Both the position numbers and the translations under genes were made by a program. The notes below the pieces were generated by a model. It was not told the DNA's origin and did no database searches. It saw nothing but the letters and a program-made list of their open reading frames with translations. A stretch of DNA of 64,000 nucleotides from Peterkaempfera sp044755465 (GTDB taxonomy: Bacteria; Actinomycetota; Actinomycetes; Streptomycetales; Streptomycetaceae). Below are positions 53,555-62,493 of this stretch, piece after piece (the stretch's first letter is position 1; the number at the start of each line of letters is the position of its first letter). The stretch lies in NCBI RefSeq assembly GCF_044755465.1, contig NZ_JBIVRB010000012.1, positions 62,001 through 126,000 of the forward strand, read 5' to 3'.

Positions 53555-54241
53555 ATGGTCGGACGAGTTATTGCAGCCTGCGACGGAGCAGCCAAAGGCA
53601 ACCCGGGCCCTGCGGCCTGGGCCTACGTGGTCGCGGACAGCGCCGGGGTTCCGCAGCGCTGGCAGGCCGGTGCGCTCGGGCACAGCACCAACAACGTCGG
53701 CGAGCTGACGGCGTTGCAGCAGCTGCTGGCCGCGACGGACCCCGCCGCACCGCTGGAGGTGCGCCTCGACAGCACGTACACCCGCGACGCGGTGACGAAG
53801 TGGCTGGTGGGATGGAAGCGCAACGGCTGGAAGACCGCCGCCGGCAAGCCGGTGGCCAATCGCGAGCTGATCCAGCGCATCGATGCGCTTCTGGAGGGCC
53901 GGGACGTTACCTTCGTGTACGTTCCCGCCCACCAGGTGAACGGCGATCCGCTGAACGCCATCGCGGACAAGGCCGCCAGTGACGCCGCTCGCACCCAGCA
54001 GGGCGCCAGCGGGACCGCTGCCGACCTCCCCGTGCCCGATCCGGTTCCTGGCTCGTCACCGCGTGGTGGGCGACCTCTGTCCTCGTCTGCGGCGAAGAGG
54101 AGTCCCGCAGGTGGTGCACGGACCCTGTCCGCGCGTTATGCGGGCACGTGCCCGTGCGCCCGCCCGTACGCCAAGGGCGACACGATCACCAAGGTGGGTA
54201 CCAGCTGGGGACACCCGCAGTGCGCGGACGCTCCCGCCTGA
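53555..54241 (+). CDS. RNase HI-type ribonuclease with a Cys-bearing tail
   Basis: A 228-residue protein; ATG 53555. The RNase HI core (residues 1-145) has the catalytic acidic set: Asp in ACDGAAKGNPG, Glu in NVGELTALQQLL, Asp in RLDSTYTRDAVTKWLVGWKRNGWKTA and Asp in NAIADKAASDAA, with VYVPAHQVNGDP. It cleaves RNA in RNA-DNA hybrids. A linker of about 45 Ser/Pro/Gly-rich residues leads to a C-terminal patch, CPCARPYAKGDTITKVGTSWGHPQC, resembling a PARP-type or ribbon-like metal motif. A strong hairpin follows. Confidence 0.87.
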   Translation: MVGRVIAACDGAAKGNPGPAAWAYVVADSAGVPQRWQAGALGHSTNNVGELTALQQLLAATDPAAPLEVRLDSTYTRDAVTKWLVGWKRNGWKTAAGKPVANRELIQRIDALLEGRDVTFVYVPAHQVNGDPLNAIADKAASDAARTQQGASGTAADLPVPDPVPGSSPRGGRPLSSSAAKRSPAGGARTLSARYAGTCPCARPYAKGDTITKVGTSWGHPQCADAPA

Positions 54242-54281
54242 CCACGGGATCGACGCTCCGTTGTCCCCGACAGCGATGCCG

Positions 54282-54319
54282 TAGCCTCTGAATTGGGCGA
54301 AAGCCCAGGTCAGAGGCTA
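54282..54319 (+). terminator. Two-tier terminator hairpin after the RNase H gene
   Basis: A 10-bp outer stem TAGCCTCTGA (54282-54291) with TCAGAGGCTA (54310-54319), an inner TGGGC/GCCCA stem and a GAAA tetraloop, then TTTTC. It fits an intrinsic terminator 41 bases past the RNase H stop. Confidence 0.75.
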
Positions 54320-54426
54320 TTTTCAGGAAGCCTGGAGAGTGCGGACGGCGAGCACCCGACCCGGTCGAGTGTGCGCCAAGGACTTGCCCTGGGGAACACC
54401 TGGGGACCAGACGTCCCGGCCGGGGT

Positions 54427-55071
54427 TCATGCTTGCAGGTAGGCCAGGACGGCCAGCACGCGGCGGTTGTCCTCCTCGGACTGCTGTAGTCCGAGCTTGG
54501 TGAAGATGTTGTTGCTGTGCTTGCTCACCGCCTTCTCCGTCACGAACATGCGGGCGGCGATGGCGGCGTTGGAGCGGCCCTCGGCCATCAGCGCCAGCAC
54601 CTCGCGCTCGCGGGGGGTCAGCGCCCGCAACGGCTCATCGCCGTCGTGCCGGGCCAGCAGCGACGCGACGACCTCCGGGTCCATCACCGTCGCGCCGGCG
54701 GCGACCCGGCGCACGGTGTCGATGAACTCATCGACGTGCGACACCCGGTCCTTGAGCAGGTAGCCGACCGCGCCGGCCCGGTCGGACATCAGCTCGCGGG
54801 CGTAGAGCTGCTCGACGTACTGCGAAAGCATGAGTACCGGCAGACCCGGAATCCGCGCGCGGACGTCGATCGCCGCGCGCAGTCCCTCATCGGTGAACGT
54901 CGGGGGCAGCCGCACGTCCACGACGGCCACGTCCGGGCGATGTGTGCTCAGCGCCCGCACCAGGGACGGGCCGTTGTCCACCGCCTCCACGACCTCGAAC
55001 CCGTAAGCCCGGAAGATCCGGATCAGCCCGTCGCGCAGCAGGGCCAGATCCTCGGCTATGACAACACGCAC
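54427..55071 (-). CDS. NarL/LuxR-type response regulator
   Basis: A 214-residue regulator. Receiver residues are visible in VVIAEDLALLRDGL, the phospho-acceptor Asp in DVAVVDVRLPPTF and the Lys in GYLLKDRV. The LuxR helix-turn-helix is LTPREREVLALMAEGRSNAAIAARMFVTEKAVSKH. Its start lies inside the 3' end of the kinase gene (16 bases overlap), so the pair is translationally coupled. The spelling PPTFTDEG in the receiver is typical of the Streptomyces group that controls lipoprotein or envelope genes; the target is unknown. Confidence 0.93.
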   Translation of the reverse strand: MRVVIAEDLALLRDGLIRIFRAYGFEVVEAVDNGPSLVRALSTHRPDVAVVDVRLPPTFTDEGLRAAIDVRARIPGLPVLMLSQYVEQLYARELMSDRAGAVGYLLKDRVSHVDEFIDTVRRVAAGATVMDPEVVASLLARHDGDEPLRALTPREREVLALMAEGRSNAAIAARMFVTEKAVSKHSNNIFTKLGLQQSEEDNRRVLAVLAYLQA

Positions 55072-56378
55072 GGCAGGGACATCCTCACGTCGGTAGGTCC
55101 GCCGACCGGACTGTCGACGTTCATGGTCCCATCGAACGCGTTCAGGCGCCGTTCGATACCCCGCAGCCCGGTACCGCCCTCGAACGAGGCTCCGCCGCGG
55201 CCGTCGTCACTGACGACGATCTCCAGCAGCCCTCCGCCGCCGGCGGTGTACTCAAGGCGGATCGAGATGCGGTGCGCGTGCGCGTGTTTGATCGCGTTGG
55301 CCAGGGCTTCGGCGACCGCGAAATACGCCGCCGACTCCACCGGGGCCGGCAGCCGCCCGGGAACGTGGACGGCGACTGCGGTCGGCACCGGGTTGGCCAG
55401 GGCCAGCGCCTGGATCGCGCCGTCCAGGCCCCGGTCTGCGAGTACCGGCGGATGGATGCCCCGTACGAGATCCCGCAGTTCGACCAGGGCGGTCGAGGTC
55501 GATTCCCGGGCCTCGGCCAACAGCCGGGCCACCGCCTGCGGGTCGTCCGCCAGCAACTGCTCGGCCAGGCCGAGACTCATCCCGAGCGATGCCAGGCGGG
55601 CCTGGGCGCCGTCGTGCAGATCCCGTTCGATCCGGCGCAGCTCACCGGCCTGGCTGTCGACGGTCTCCGCCCGCGAGACCGCCAACTGCGCCACCCGTGC
55701 CCGCAGCCGGGCCCGCTCGGTCGGGGCCAGCAAGGAGCGGATCACCCATGCGTTCAGCCTCGCCAAGGGCACCGCGCTGACGTACCAGAGCACCAGCAGG
55801 ACCAGGCCGAGCGGGACCATGGCGAACGATCCGGTGACGGTCTCCAGAGGGAAGTGCGGGCCCAGCGGGGTTCGGAACACCTGCGGTGGGGTCAGGGCGA
55901 ACACCAGCGGATACCCCAGGTAGAACACCCCGGCCGCGAAGGCCAGGAACGAACCGCCGGCGGTGAACCACCCGGCCACCGAGTCGACCACCAGCCAGGC
56001 CCAGTCCCGCCAGGTCGCCGGGTCCTTCAGGATCACCCACAGCCGGGCCAGCCAGTTCCCCTCCGGGGTCGGCAGATAGGGGCGGGTGATCGGCTCACCC
56101 AGCCACCGCCCCGCCCACGCTCGGTGCCGGTCGGTGAACCAGCGCACCAGCACCGTCGCCAGCAGCGTCACGGGCAGCCCGGCCCCCATCAGGACCAGCC
56201 CCGCCGCCGTGCTCCACAACACCAGCAGACCGAACGCCACCGCCGAGGCCAGCAGCAGCACCAGCGACCAGCCGAGCAACTCCACACGCAGCACCAGGCC
56301 CGCGCGCAGACCACGGCCGCGGCGCGGGGTCACGCCGGGGGCGGGCAATGGGGCGGACCGTGGGGCGGGAGCGGTCAT
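55056..56378 (-). CDS. Sensor histidine kinase (HisKA_3)
   Basis: A 440-residue kinase. Two hydrophobic pairs at residues 35-80 and 145-220 (LVLLLASAVAFGLLVLWS, AAGLVLMGAGLPVTLLATVLV, SFLAFAAGVFYLGYPLVFAL, FAMVPLGLVLLVLWYVSAVPL) form a membrane sensor domain of the streptomycete type. The phosphorylation helix is ELRRIERDLHDGAQARLASLGMSLG. The ATPase region has AEALANAIKHAHA (N box) and GTGLRGIERRL (G box). I chose ATG 56378 (MTAPAPRS), which follows GAGG. The hydrolase lipoprotein gene is divergent and 265 bases away, so it is a plausible target. Confidence 0.92.
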   Translation of the reverse strand: MTAPAPRSAPLPAPGVTPRRGRGLRAGLVLRVELLGWSLVLLLASAVAFGLLVLWSTAAGLVLMGAGLPVTLLATVLVRWFTDRHRAWAGRWLGEPITRPYLPTPEGNWLARLWVILKDPATWRDWAWLVVDSVAGWFTAGGSFLAFAAGVFYLGYPLVFALTPPQVFRTPLGPHFPLETVTGSFAMVPLGLVLLVLWYVSAVPLARLNAWVIRSLLAPTERARLRARVAQLAVSRAETVDSQAGELRRIERDLHDGAQARLASLGMSLGLAEQLLADDPQAVARLLAEARESTSTALVELRDLVRGIHPPVLADRGLDGAIQALALANPVPTAVAVHVPGRLPAPVESAAYFAVAEALANAIKHAHAHRISIRLEYTAGGGGLLEIVVSDDGRGGASFEGGTGLRGIERRLNAFDGTMNVDSPVGGPTDVRMSLPCVLS

Positions 56379-56643
56379 GAGATCCACATCCTCACACGTC
56401 GGGCCGACGCCGGCCGGGGCGCCAGCCGAGAGGTCGGCCGGGCGGTGGTGGGGATCGGGGTCATGCCCTCATCCTGACCGGTCCTCCCCCTGCGCACAGT
56501 GGGGTTTTGTCTACCCCGCCCGGGGTTTCAGCACCCGTGCCCCGGCCCGGCGTCCCCGGCAGGGTTGAACACGTCGAAGGAACGCCGAAGCACACACCGT
56601 CTCGGGCCACCCGAGCCGCGACCACAGCTCCCAGGAGATCATC

Positions 56644-57567
56644 ATGACCGCGAAGACCCTGCGCTCCACCAAGGTCCGGCGCACGGCGATCGCCGTGGGC
56701 GTGGCCGCAGCCCTCACCGGAGTCCTCGCCGGCTGCGGGCACTCCGGCGCTCCCACCGCTGCCCACCCCGCCGCGAGCACACCGGCCAAGGCGGTGACCG
56801 GCGCGGCCTCGACCCTGCACATGATCACCAACCAGGGACACCGGCTGGCCTTCCAGGTCACCCCCGGTCACCAGCCCGCGATCGTCCTGGACGCGGGCGG
56901 CGGCCTGGACTCCTCCTACTGGAAGGACATCGTCCCGGTCCTGGCGAAGAACACCGGATCGGAGATCATCACCTACGACCGGGAGGGGATGGGCGCCAGC
57001 GACGCGGTTCCCGGCCCGTGGAAGGTGCAGAACGCCGTCTCGGACCTGGAAGCCGGGCTCACCGCCCTCGGAGCCACTCACCACGTGATCCTGGTGGCGC
57101 ACTCCGAAGCCGGGGAGATCGCCACCTACCTCACCCGGCAGCACCCCGGCCAGTTCGCCGGGGCCGTCCTCGTCGACGCCACGCTGCCGCAGTTCAGCAC
57201 CGACACCGAGATCGCCCGGGTGGCAGCGGCCGGCCAGGCCCAGGTCGACGCGGTGAAGGGCCATCCCGCCACGAAGGCGGACCGCCAGTTGCTGGCCGTC
57301 GCCGCCGACTACGTGGCGGACCAGCGCGCCTACCACCGGATCGCGTGGCCGGCGAGCGTCCCCGCCACCGTCATTGTTTCCGAGGAGACCCCGTTCCCGA
57401 CCTCGCCGTCCGACGCCGAGGCGTGGCGCACCGCCCAGGGCGAGTTCGCCGAGGCGGCACCCAACCGGCGGCTCGTCACGGCCGCCCACAGTTCGCACGA
57501 CATTCCCGTCGACCGCCCCGACATCGTGGAGGCGCAGATCGAAGCCATGGTGAACACCGCCGGCTGA
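56644..57567 (+). CDS. Secreted alpha/beta-hydrolase lipoprotein
   Basis: A 307-residue exported hydrolase. The signal peptide is RRTAIAVGVAAALTGVLAGC with Cys31 as lipidation site. The hydrolase core has PAIVLDAGGGLDSSYWKDIVPVL, ITYDREGMGASD, the nucleophile elbow VAHSEAGEIA (Ser154) and a final His in AHSSHDIPVDRPDIV. The acidic residue is likely Asp in GAVLVDATLP or later. Substrate unknown; TAP-like or epoxide-hydrolase-like families share these features. It is divergent from the kinase gene, and a 13-bp hairpin follows. Confidence 0.85.
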   Translation: MTAKTLRSTKVRRTAIAVGVAAALTGVLAGCGHSGAPTAAHPAASTPAKAVTGAASTLHMITNQGHRLAFQVTPGHQPAIVLDAGGGLDSSYWKDIVPVLAKNTGSEIITYDREGMGASDAVPGPWKVQNAVSDLEAGLTALGATHHVILVAHSEAGEIATYLTRQHPGQFAGAVLVDATLPQFSTDTEIARVAAAGQAQVDAVKGHPATKADRQLLAVAADYVADQRAYHRIAWPASVPATVIVSEETPFPTSPSDAEAWRTAQGEFAEAAPNRRLVTAAHSSHDIPVDRPDIVEAQIEAMVNTAG

Positions 57568-57660
57568 CGACGACGGTTGGCGACGCCCGCTGACCACCGC
57601 GACGCCGTGGGTGCCGATGGATCACCCGGCCTGGCCCTACGGCAGGTTGGTACGCGTGGA

Positions 57661-57694
57661 GGAGTCCGCCGACTCGGTCCCGTCGGCGGACTCC
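57661..57694 (+). terminator. Terminator hairpin after the hydrolase gene
   Basis: A perfect 13-bp stem (57661-57673 with 57682-57694) with an 8-base loop, 93 bases past the hydrolase stop. The rest of the 346-bp gap up to the transporter gene (57914) shows nothing I recognise. Confidence 0.65.
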
Positions 57695-57913
57695 TGTCGC
57701 TCACCGGCAGGAGCGGCAGCAGGGCGAGGGTGTCCGGCCGGGCACAGCGAGGCAGCGCGGCGGGTACGGCCGGATCGGGCCAGCGCCCCCGGCCCGGGGC
57801 ACTCCGCAACCTGGGCAACGTGAGAGAAGTGTGACCCGGGACCCGGGCGCCACGATGTCTCGCGCGCCCACCACGCGGCGTGAGTCCCGTCGGTGCGAGG
57901 CGAGAGGCGGCTC

Positions 57914-59566
57914 ATGGCCAACACACGGGAGGACGAGCCGGACAAGGTGCGCGGGGGGTTCGAGCATCCGCTGGTGTTCTGGGTGGGCGCGCTGGCCTGT
58001 ACCACGGGCGTCCTGCTGCACCTGCCGATGTACTTCGGCGCCAAGGACATGGGCTACCACCTGCGGGGTATGAAGCCCGACGCCCCGATGATCACCGGCA
58101 TGGCCCTGATCGCCACCGGGCTGCTCGCCGTGGTGTACGGCCTCGTCCCGCGCGACCCCGGCCGGATCCGCCGGTCCGCCGCGTGGGTCCGGGTGAGCAC
58201 GCTCGACGACGCGCCCATCAACGCCCAGCACGTCGTGCTGCTCATCGTGATGACGCTCGCGGTGACCATCGACGTCATGAAGCCGACCGCCCTGGCCTTC
58301 GTGGCGCCCGGCTTCGCGCAGGAGTACGGCCTGAAGTCGCCGGGCAACCCGCACGGGCACATCCCCGTGTCGTGGCTGCCGCTCACCGGCATCACCGGCA
58401 CGGTGATCGGCTCGTGGCTGTGGGGCTGGCTGGGCGACCGGATGGGGCGCCGCGCCTCGATCATCCTGGCCGGGATGCTCTTCGTGACCACGTCCATCTG
58501 CGGTGCGATGCCGGGCTTCAAGTGGAACCTGCTGATGTGCCTGCTGATGGGCATCGGCGCCGGCGGCATGCTCCCGATCACCTTCACCCTGATCGCCGAG
58601 ACGATCCCGGCCCGGCACCGAGGCTGGCTGATGGTGCTCATCGGCGGTGACATCGCCGGCGCCTACCTGATCACCAGCTGGCTCGCCGCCGGCCTCACGC
58701 CGACGTACAGCTGGCGCATCCTCTGGCTGATCGGCCTGCCCAGCGGCCTGCTGCTGGTCGCCCTGAACCGGTGGATACCCGAATCGCCCCGGTTCCTGCT
58801 GGCCCGAGGACGCCACCGGGAGGCCGAGGCGGTGATGCGGCGCTACGGAGCGGTGGCCGAGCAGGTCGACCCGGCGGAGTACGAGGCCCGCGCCACCCTC
58901 GAACGCGGCAGCTACCTCACCCTGTTCCGGGGGCCGCTGCTGGGACCCACGGCCGCGATCACCGTCCTGGGGATCGGCGTCGGGCTGATGACGTACGGGT
59001 TCCAGCTGTGGGTGCCGACCAACCTCCAGCACCTGGGCTACTCGGCGGTGCAGTCGGACTACGTGGTGCGCAACGCCGCGCTCATCGGCCTGCCGATCAC
59101 CGTCCTCTGCGCCTGGCTGTACGGGGTGTGGGGCAGCCGCAGGACCATCGTCACGGTCACTGCCGTCACCGGCGCGACCCTGCTCGGCTTCCTGGTCGAG
59201 GGCAACGCCCTCGCCCAGCACCACACCCTGCTCTCCCTGCTGCTGGTGGTCCCGCTGGCCGGGGTCAGCTCGGTGGTGGCGGTCGTCGCCGGGTACGCCG
59301 CCGAGGTCTACCCGACGCTGGTGCGCTCCCGTGGTACGGGGCTGGCGGCCGGGATGACCAAGGCCGGCGGGGTGCTGATCCTGGCCTTCACCGTCGCGGC
59401 GGCCTCCGTGCCGTCCATCGGGGCCACCGCCGTCATGGGCGCGGTGCCGCTGCTGCTCGCCGCGCTGCTGTTCCTGCGGTTCGGCCCGGAGACCAAGGCG
59501 CGCGGACTGGAGGACATCAGCGTGGAGGTGATGGAGGCGCCGACCGGACCGCGCGCGGACGGCTGA
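57914..59566 (+). CDS. MFS transporter (sugar porter/aromatic-acid-like)
   Basis: A 550-residue transporter. I start at ATG 57914 after GAGAGGCGG. The N-terminus is longer than usual: two hydrophobic helices (LVFWVGALACTTGVLLHLPMYF and MITGMALIATGLLAVVYGL) precede the MFS core at HVVLLIVMTLAVTIDVMKP. Motif A is WLWGWLGDRMGRRASII; the sugar-porter-like RWIPESPRFLLARGRHREAEAVMRRYG lies between halves. The core has 12 helices. It precedes the hydroxycinnamate pair by 393 bases, so uptake of an aromatic acid is a reasonable guess. Confidence 0.82.
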   Translation: MANTREDEPDKVRGGFEHPLVFWVGALACTTGVLLHLPMYFGAKDMGYHLRGMKPDAPMITGMALIATGLLAVVYGLVPRDPGRIRRSAAWVRVSTLDDAPINAQHVVLLIVMTLAVTIDVMKPTALAFVAPGFAQEYGLKSPGNPHGHIPVSWLPLTGITGTVIGSWLWGWLGDRMGRRASIILAGMLFVTTSICGAMPGFKWNLLMCLLMGIGAGGMLPITFTLIAETIPARHRGWLMVLIGGDIAGAYLITSWLAAGLTPTYSWRILWLIGLPSGLLLVALNRWIPESPRFLLARGRHREAEAVMRRYGAVAEQVDPAEYEARATLERGSYLTLFRGPLLGPTAAITVLGIGVGLMTYGFQLWVPTNLQHLGYSAVQSDYVVRNAALIGLPITVLCAWLYGVWGSRRTIVTVTAVTGATLLGFLVEGNALAQHHTLLSLLLVVPLAGVSSVVAVVAGYAAEVYPTLVRSRGTGLAAGMTKAGGVLILAFTVAAASVPSIGATAVMGAVPLLLAALLFLRFGPETKARGLEDISVEVMEAPTGPRADG

Positions 59567-59601
59567 TCCGGCCGCCGGCCTCCCCCGTACCCTCCCCGGC
59601 C

Positions 59602-59647
59602 CGGCCGGGCTCCTCACCGCGTACGACTGCGGTGCCGAGCCCGGCCG
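59602..59647 (+). terminator. Two-tier hairpin after the MFS transporter
   Basis: Outer stem CGGCCGGGCTC (59602-59612) with GAGCCCGGCCG (59637-59647), inner stem CACCGC (59615-59620) with GCGGTG (59629-59634). It follows the transporter stop by 35 bases. The rest of the gap to 59960 holds only the promoter region of the next operon, with no defined boxes. Confidence 0.6.
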
Positions 59648-59959
59648 TTCCGCTGCCGCTCGCCCGCCCGCCCCGGAAGGCCCTGCCGCGCCGGCCCTCG
59701 CAAGCCATGGGAAATCCCCTGTGCAGCCGCCGCGCAAATCTCCGGTCCGGGCATTTCAAGCGGCGGGCATATGGCGCGGGGAAAGAAAGGGATACGCATC
59801 CCAGTCCCCCTTCGTCAGCCGCCGCCGACCCCCGGAAAGGCAGGCTGGGAGAAGCCACCCGCAGGTGCCTCATGTGATGCTCGTATCCGTGGGTCGCCGC
59901 ACCGGACAAGGCGTGTCCGCAGTGGGCCGGCTTCGTCCAGAGGAAGGGAATGCCAGAAA

Positions 59960-60784
59960 ATGATAACCCTTGAGTGCTTGAACCTGGAGATCGACGGGCC
60001 GACGGCAACGATTTACCTGAACCGGCCGGACAAGAAGAACGCGATGAATCCCCAGATGCACCGCGATATGAACGAGGCCCTGGACGCCATCGAGGCCGAC
60101 CGCGGTGTCAAGGTCGTCGTCGTGACCGGCAACGGCGACAGTTTCAGTGCCGGAATGGACCTGGAGGAGTGCTTCCTCAGGCCGTTCGAGGACCCGATGG
60201 AGTTCTACCGGACCAACGAGGTCGCGCTGAACTGGTTCAAGCGCCTGAAGGCGTTCCCGGCGGTGACCGTGGCCAAGGTGAACGGGTTCTCCTTCGGCGG
60301 CGGAGTCCTGCTGGCGGGCATCTGCGATCTGGCGGTCGCCTCCGAGACCGCGCTGTTCGGCCTCTCCGAGATCAACTTCGGCATCTTCCCGGCGGGCGGC
60401 GCCACCTGGGCGGCGGCCCACAACCTGCCCCGCAAGCAGGCGCTCTACTACATCCTCACCGGTGCCACCTTCACGGGCCGGGAGGCGGAGGCGTACGGCC
60501 TGGTGAACAAGGCCGTGCCACTGGACGAACTGGACGCGGCAACCGACCGCATCGTCCGCAAGCTCGTCAACAAGAACCCGGTCACCCTCAGCCTGGCCAA
60601 GCACGTCTACGAGCACAACCGGGCCACGGACCTGCCGGCGGCGATCGACTACGACCAGGCGAAGCTCTGGGAGCTGTCCCGCCTCACCGGCAACGAGTGG
60701 GTCAACGTGGCCCTGAAGCAGTTCGAGAAGCGCAGCTACCAGCCCGGCCTCAGCACCTACGACCGGGTGGAAGCCAAGTCATGA
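59960..60784 (+). CDS. ech: Hydroxycinnamoyl-CoA hydratase-lyase (feruloyl-CoA hydratase/lyase)
   Basis: A 274-residue crotonase-fold enzyme. I start at ATG 59960, after AGGAAGGGA. The oxyanion-hole motifs are SAGMDLEE and NGFSFGGGVLLAGICDLAVASE; the catalytic region is FGLSEINFGIFPAGGATWAAAHNLPRKQALYYILTG, which closely parallels the HCHL/Ech family (Glu in SEINFG). The C-terminus reads YDQAKLWELSRLTGNEW..VALKQFEKRSYQPGL as in HCHL. It converts feruloyl-, p-coumaroyl- or caffeoyl-CoA to the benzaldehyde plus acetyl-CoA. Its stop overlaps the start of the CoA ligase (ATGA). Confidence 0.86.
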   Translation: MITLECLNLEIDGPTATIYLNRPDKKNAMNPQMHRDMNEALDAIEADRGVKVVVVTGNGDSFSAGMDLEECFLRPFEDPMEFYRTNEVALNWFKRLKAFPAVTVAKVNGFSFGGGVLLAGICDLAVASETALFGLSEINFGIFPAGGATWAAAHNLPRKQALYYILTGATFTGREAEAYGLVNKAVPLDELDAATDRIVRKLVNKNPVTLSLAKHVYEHNRATDLPAAIDYDQAKLWELSRLTGNEWVNVALKQFEKRSYQPGLSTYDRVEAKS

Positions 60785-62319
60785 TCTACACCAGCCCGCA
60801 CCCGCCGGTCCCGATCCCCGACACCTCGCTCACGTCCTTCGTACTGCGGCAGGCCGAGCAGCACGGCGACCGGGTGGCGACCGTCGACGTCTCGGACGGG
60901 CGGTCGTTCACCTACCGCGAGCTCGCGGCGGCGGTGCGGAGCGCCGCCGCCGGGCTGCACGCCCACGGCTTCCGCAAGGGCGACGTCCTGGCGATCCTCG
61001 CACCGAACGTCCCCGACTACCCGATCGCCTTCCACGCCGCCGCCACGGCCGGCGGCGCGGCCGTCCTGCTCAACCCGCTCGACACGGCCGACGACCTCGC
61101 CGGCCGCCTCAACGAGGCCGGTGCGCGCTTCCTGCTCACCATGCCGTCCGAGGTGGCCAGGGCGACCGAGCTGACCACCCGGACGAAGGTGGAGGAACTC
61201 CTGGTGTTCGGGGAGGCCGACGGCGCGACGCCGTTCTCCGCGCTGCTCGTCGACGACGTCCCGCCGGCCCCGCCCGTCGACCCGGCGCAGGACGTGGTGG
61301 TCGTCCTCCACTCCAGCGGCAGCACCGGCCACCCCAAGGGCGTGCTGCTGACGCACCGCAACATGATCGCCAACGTGCTGCAGATCAGCCTGGGCGCGCC
61401 CGGCGGCGAGGACGAGAAGGTGCTGGCCATGCCGCCCTTCCACCACGCCTTCGGCCTCATCATGGCGATGAACGCCAGCCTGCTCCAGGGCGCGACGATC
61501 GTGACGATGCCGCGCTTCGACCCCGAGGCGTACCTGAAGGCGATCCAGGACCACCGCATCACACGGCTGTTCGTCGTGCCGACCATCGCCGTCCTCCTCG
61601 CCAAGAGCCCGCTGGTGGACCGGTACGACCTCTCCTCACTGCGCTCGATCGTCTCCGGCGGCGCCGCGCTCGACCCCGAGACCGCCCGCCTGTGCCGGGA
61701 GCGGCTCGGCTGCACCATCGCCCAGGGGTACGGACTCACCGAGGCGCTGGTGTCCTTCATGCAGGCCGCGACGCCCGTGGTGCCCGCGTCGGTCGGCCGG
61801 AGCACCGTCAACATCGAGTACAAGATCGTCCACGTCACCACGGGCGAGGAGCTGGGACCGCACCAGGACGGCGAGATCCTCGTCCGGGGGCCGCACGTGA
61901 TGAAGGGCTACCTCGGCTCCGAGGAGGCCACGCGGAAGGTTCTGGAGCCGGACGGCTTCCTGCACACCGGCGACCTGGGCCGCGTCGACGACACCGGGGA
62001 ACTGTTCATCGTCGACCGGATCAAGGAGCTCATCAAGTACAAGGGGCAGCAGGTGTCCCCGGTCGAGCTCGAAGAGGTCCTGATGACGCATCCGAAGGTC
62101 GAGGACGCGGCCGTCGTCGGCGTGCCCGACGAGGAGGCCAGCGAGGTCCCCAAGGCCTTCGTCGTGGTGAAGGAGCCGGCCACGCCCGAGGAGATCACGG
62201 CCTTCGTCGCCGAACGCGTCGCGCCGTACAAGAAGATCCGGCGGTTGGAGTTCATCGACCGGATTCCCCGCACCCCGGTCGGCAAGATCGAGCGACGGGC
62301 CCTCAGGGAGCGCGGGTAG
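60781..62319 (+). CDS. fcs: AMP-dependent CoA ligase, 4-coumarate/feruloyl-CoA synthetase type
   Basis: A 512-residue ANL-superfamily ligase. The ATGA overlap with the hydratase-lyase gene fixes the start. Motifs: SSGSTGHPKGVLLTHRN (P-loop), AMPPFHHAFGLIMAMNASLLQGATIV, VSGGAALDPETARL, IAQGYGLTEALVSFM, LHTGDLGRVDDTGELFIVDRIKELIKYKGQQVSP and the final Lys in PRTPVGKIERRALRE. Length and the HHxFG block match plant-like 4-coumarate:CoA ligases. Together with the upstream gene it makes a CoA-dependent, non-beta-oxidative route for ferulate or coumarate. Confidence 0.88.
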   Translation: MIYTSPHPPVPIPDTSLTSFVLRQAEQHGDRVATVDVSDGRSFTYRELAAAVRSAAAGLHAHGFRKGDVLAILAPNVPDYPIAFHAAATAGGAAVLLNPLDTADDLAGRLNEAGARFLLTMPSEVARATELTTRTKVEELLVFGEADGATPFSALLVDDVPPAPPVDPAQDVVVVLHSSGSTGHPKGVLLTHRNMIANVLQISLGAPGGEDEKVLAMPPFHHAFGLIMAMNASLLQGATIVTMPRFDPEAYLKAIQDHRITRLFVVPTIAVLLAKSPLVDRYDLSSLRSIVSGGAALDPETARLCRERLGCTIAQGYGLTEALVSFMQAATPVVPASVGRSTVNIEYKIVHVTTGEELGPHQDGEILVRGPHVMKGYLGSEEATRKVLEPDGFLHTGDLGRVDDTGELFIVDRIKELIKYKGQQVSPVELEEVLMTHPKVEDAAVVGVPDEEASEVPKAFVVVKEPATPEEITAFVAERVAPYKKIRRLEFIDRIPRTPVGKIERRALRERG

Positions 62320-62380
62320 GCGGCACCATGGTCTCGTGGCCCCGGGCGGTCGGCGCGCCCGGAGCTTCGAGGCCGTCGCA

Positions 62381-62447
62381 GAGGCATGGCCGTCCCCGGG
62401 GCATGGCCGTCCCCGAGGCATGGCCGTCCCCGAGACATGTACGTCCC
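62381..62447 (+). repeat. 17-bp tandem repeat, about four copies
   Basis: Units of 17 bases (GAGGCATGGCCGTCCCC and variants) at 62381-62397, 62398-62414, 62415-62431 and a degenerate, shortened fourth copy at 62432-62447. They lie between the CoA ligase and the dehydrogenase gene. There are no spacers, so this is not a CRISPR array. Confidence 0.85.
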
Positions 62448-62493
62448 GAACCGCAGCCTTGACACCGAGGCTGCCCATGACCTGGAGGACACC

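Noticed and set aside
62381..62447. CRISPR array
   Set aside because: The 17-bp units are directly adjacent with no spacers, and no cas genes are present.
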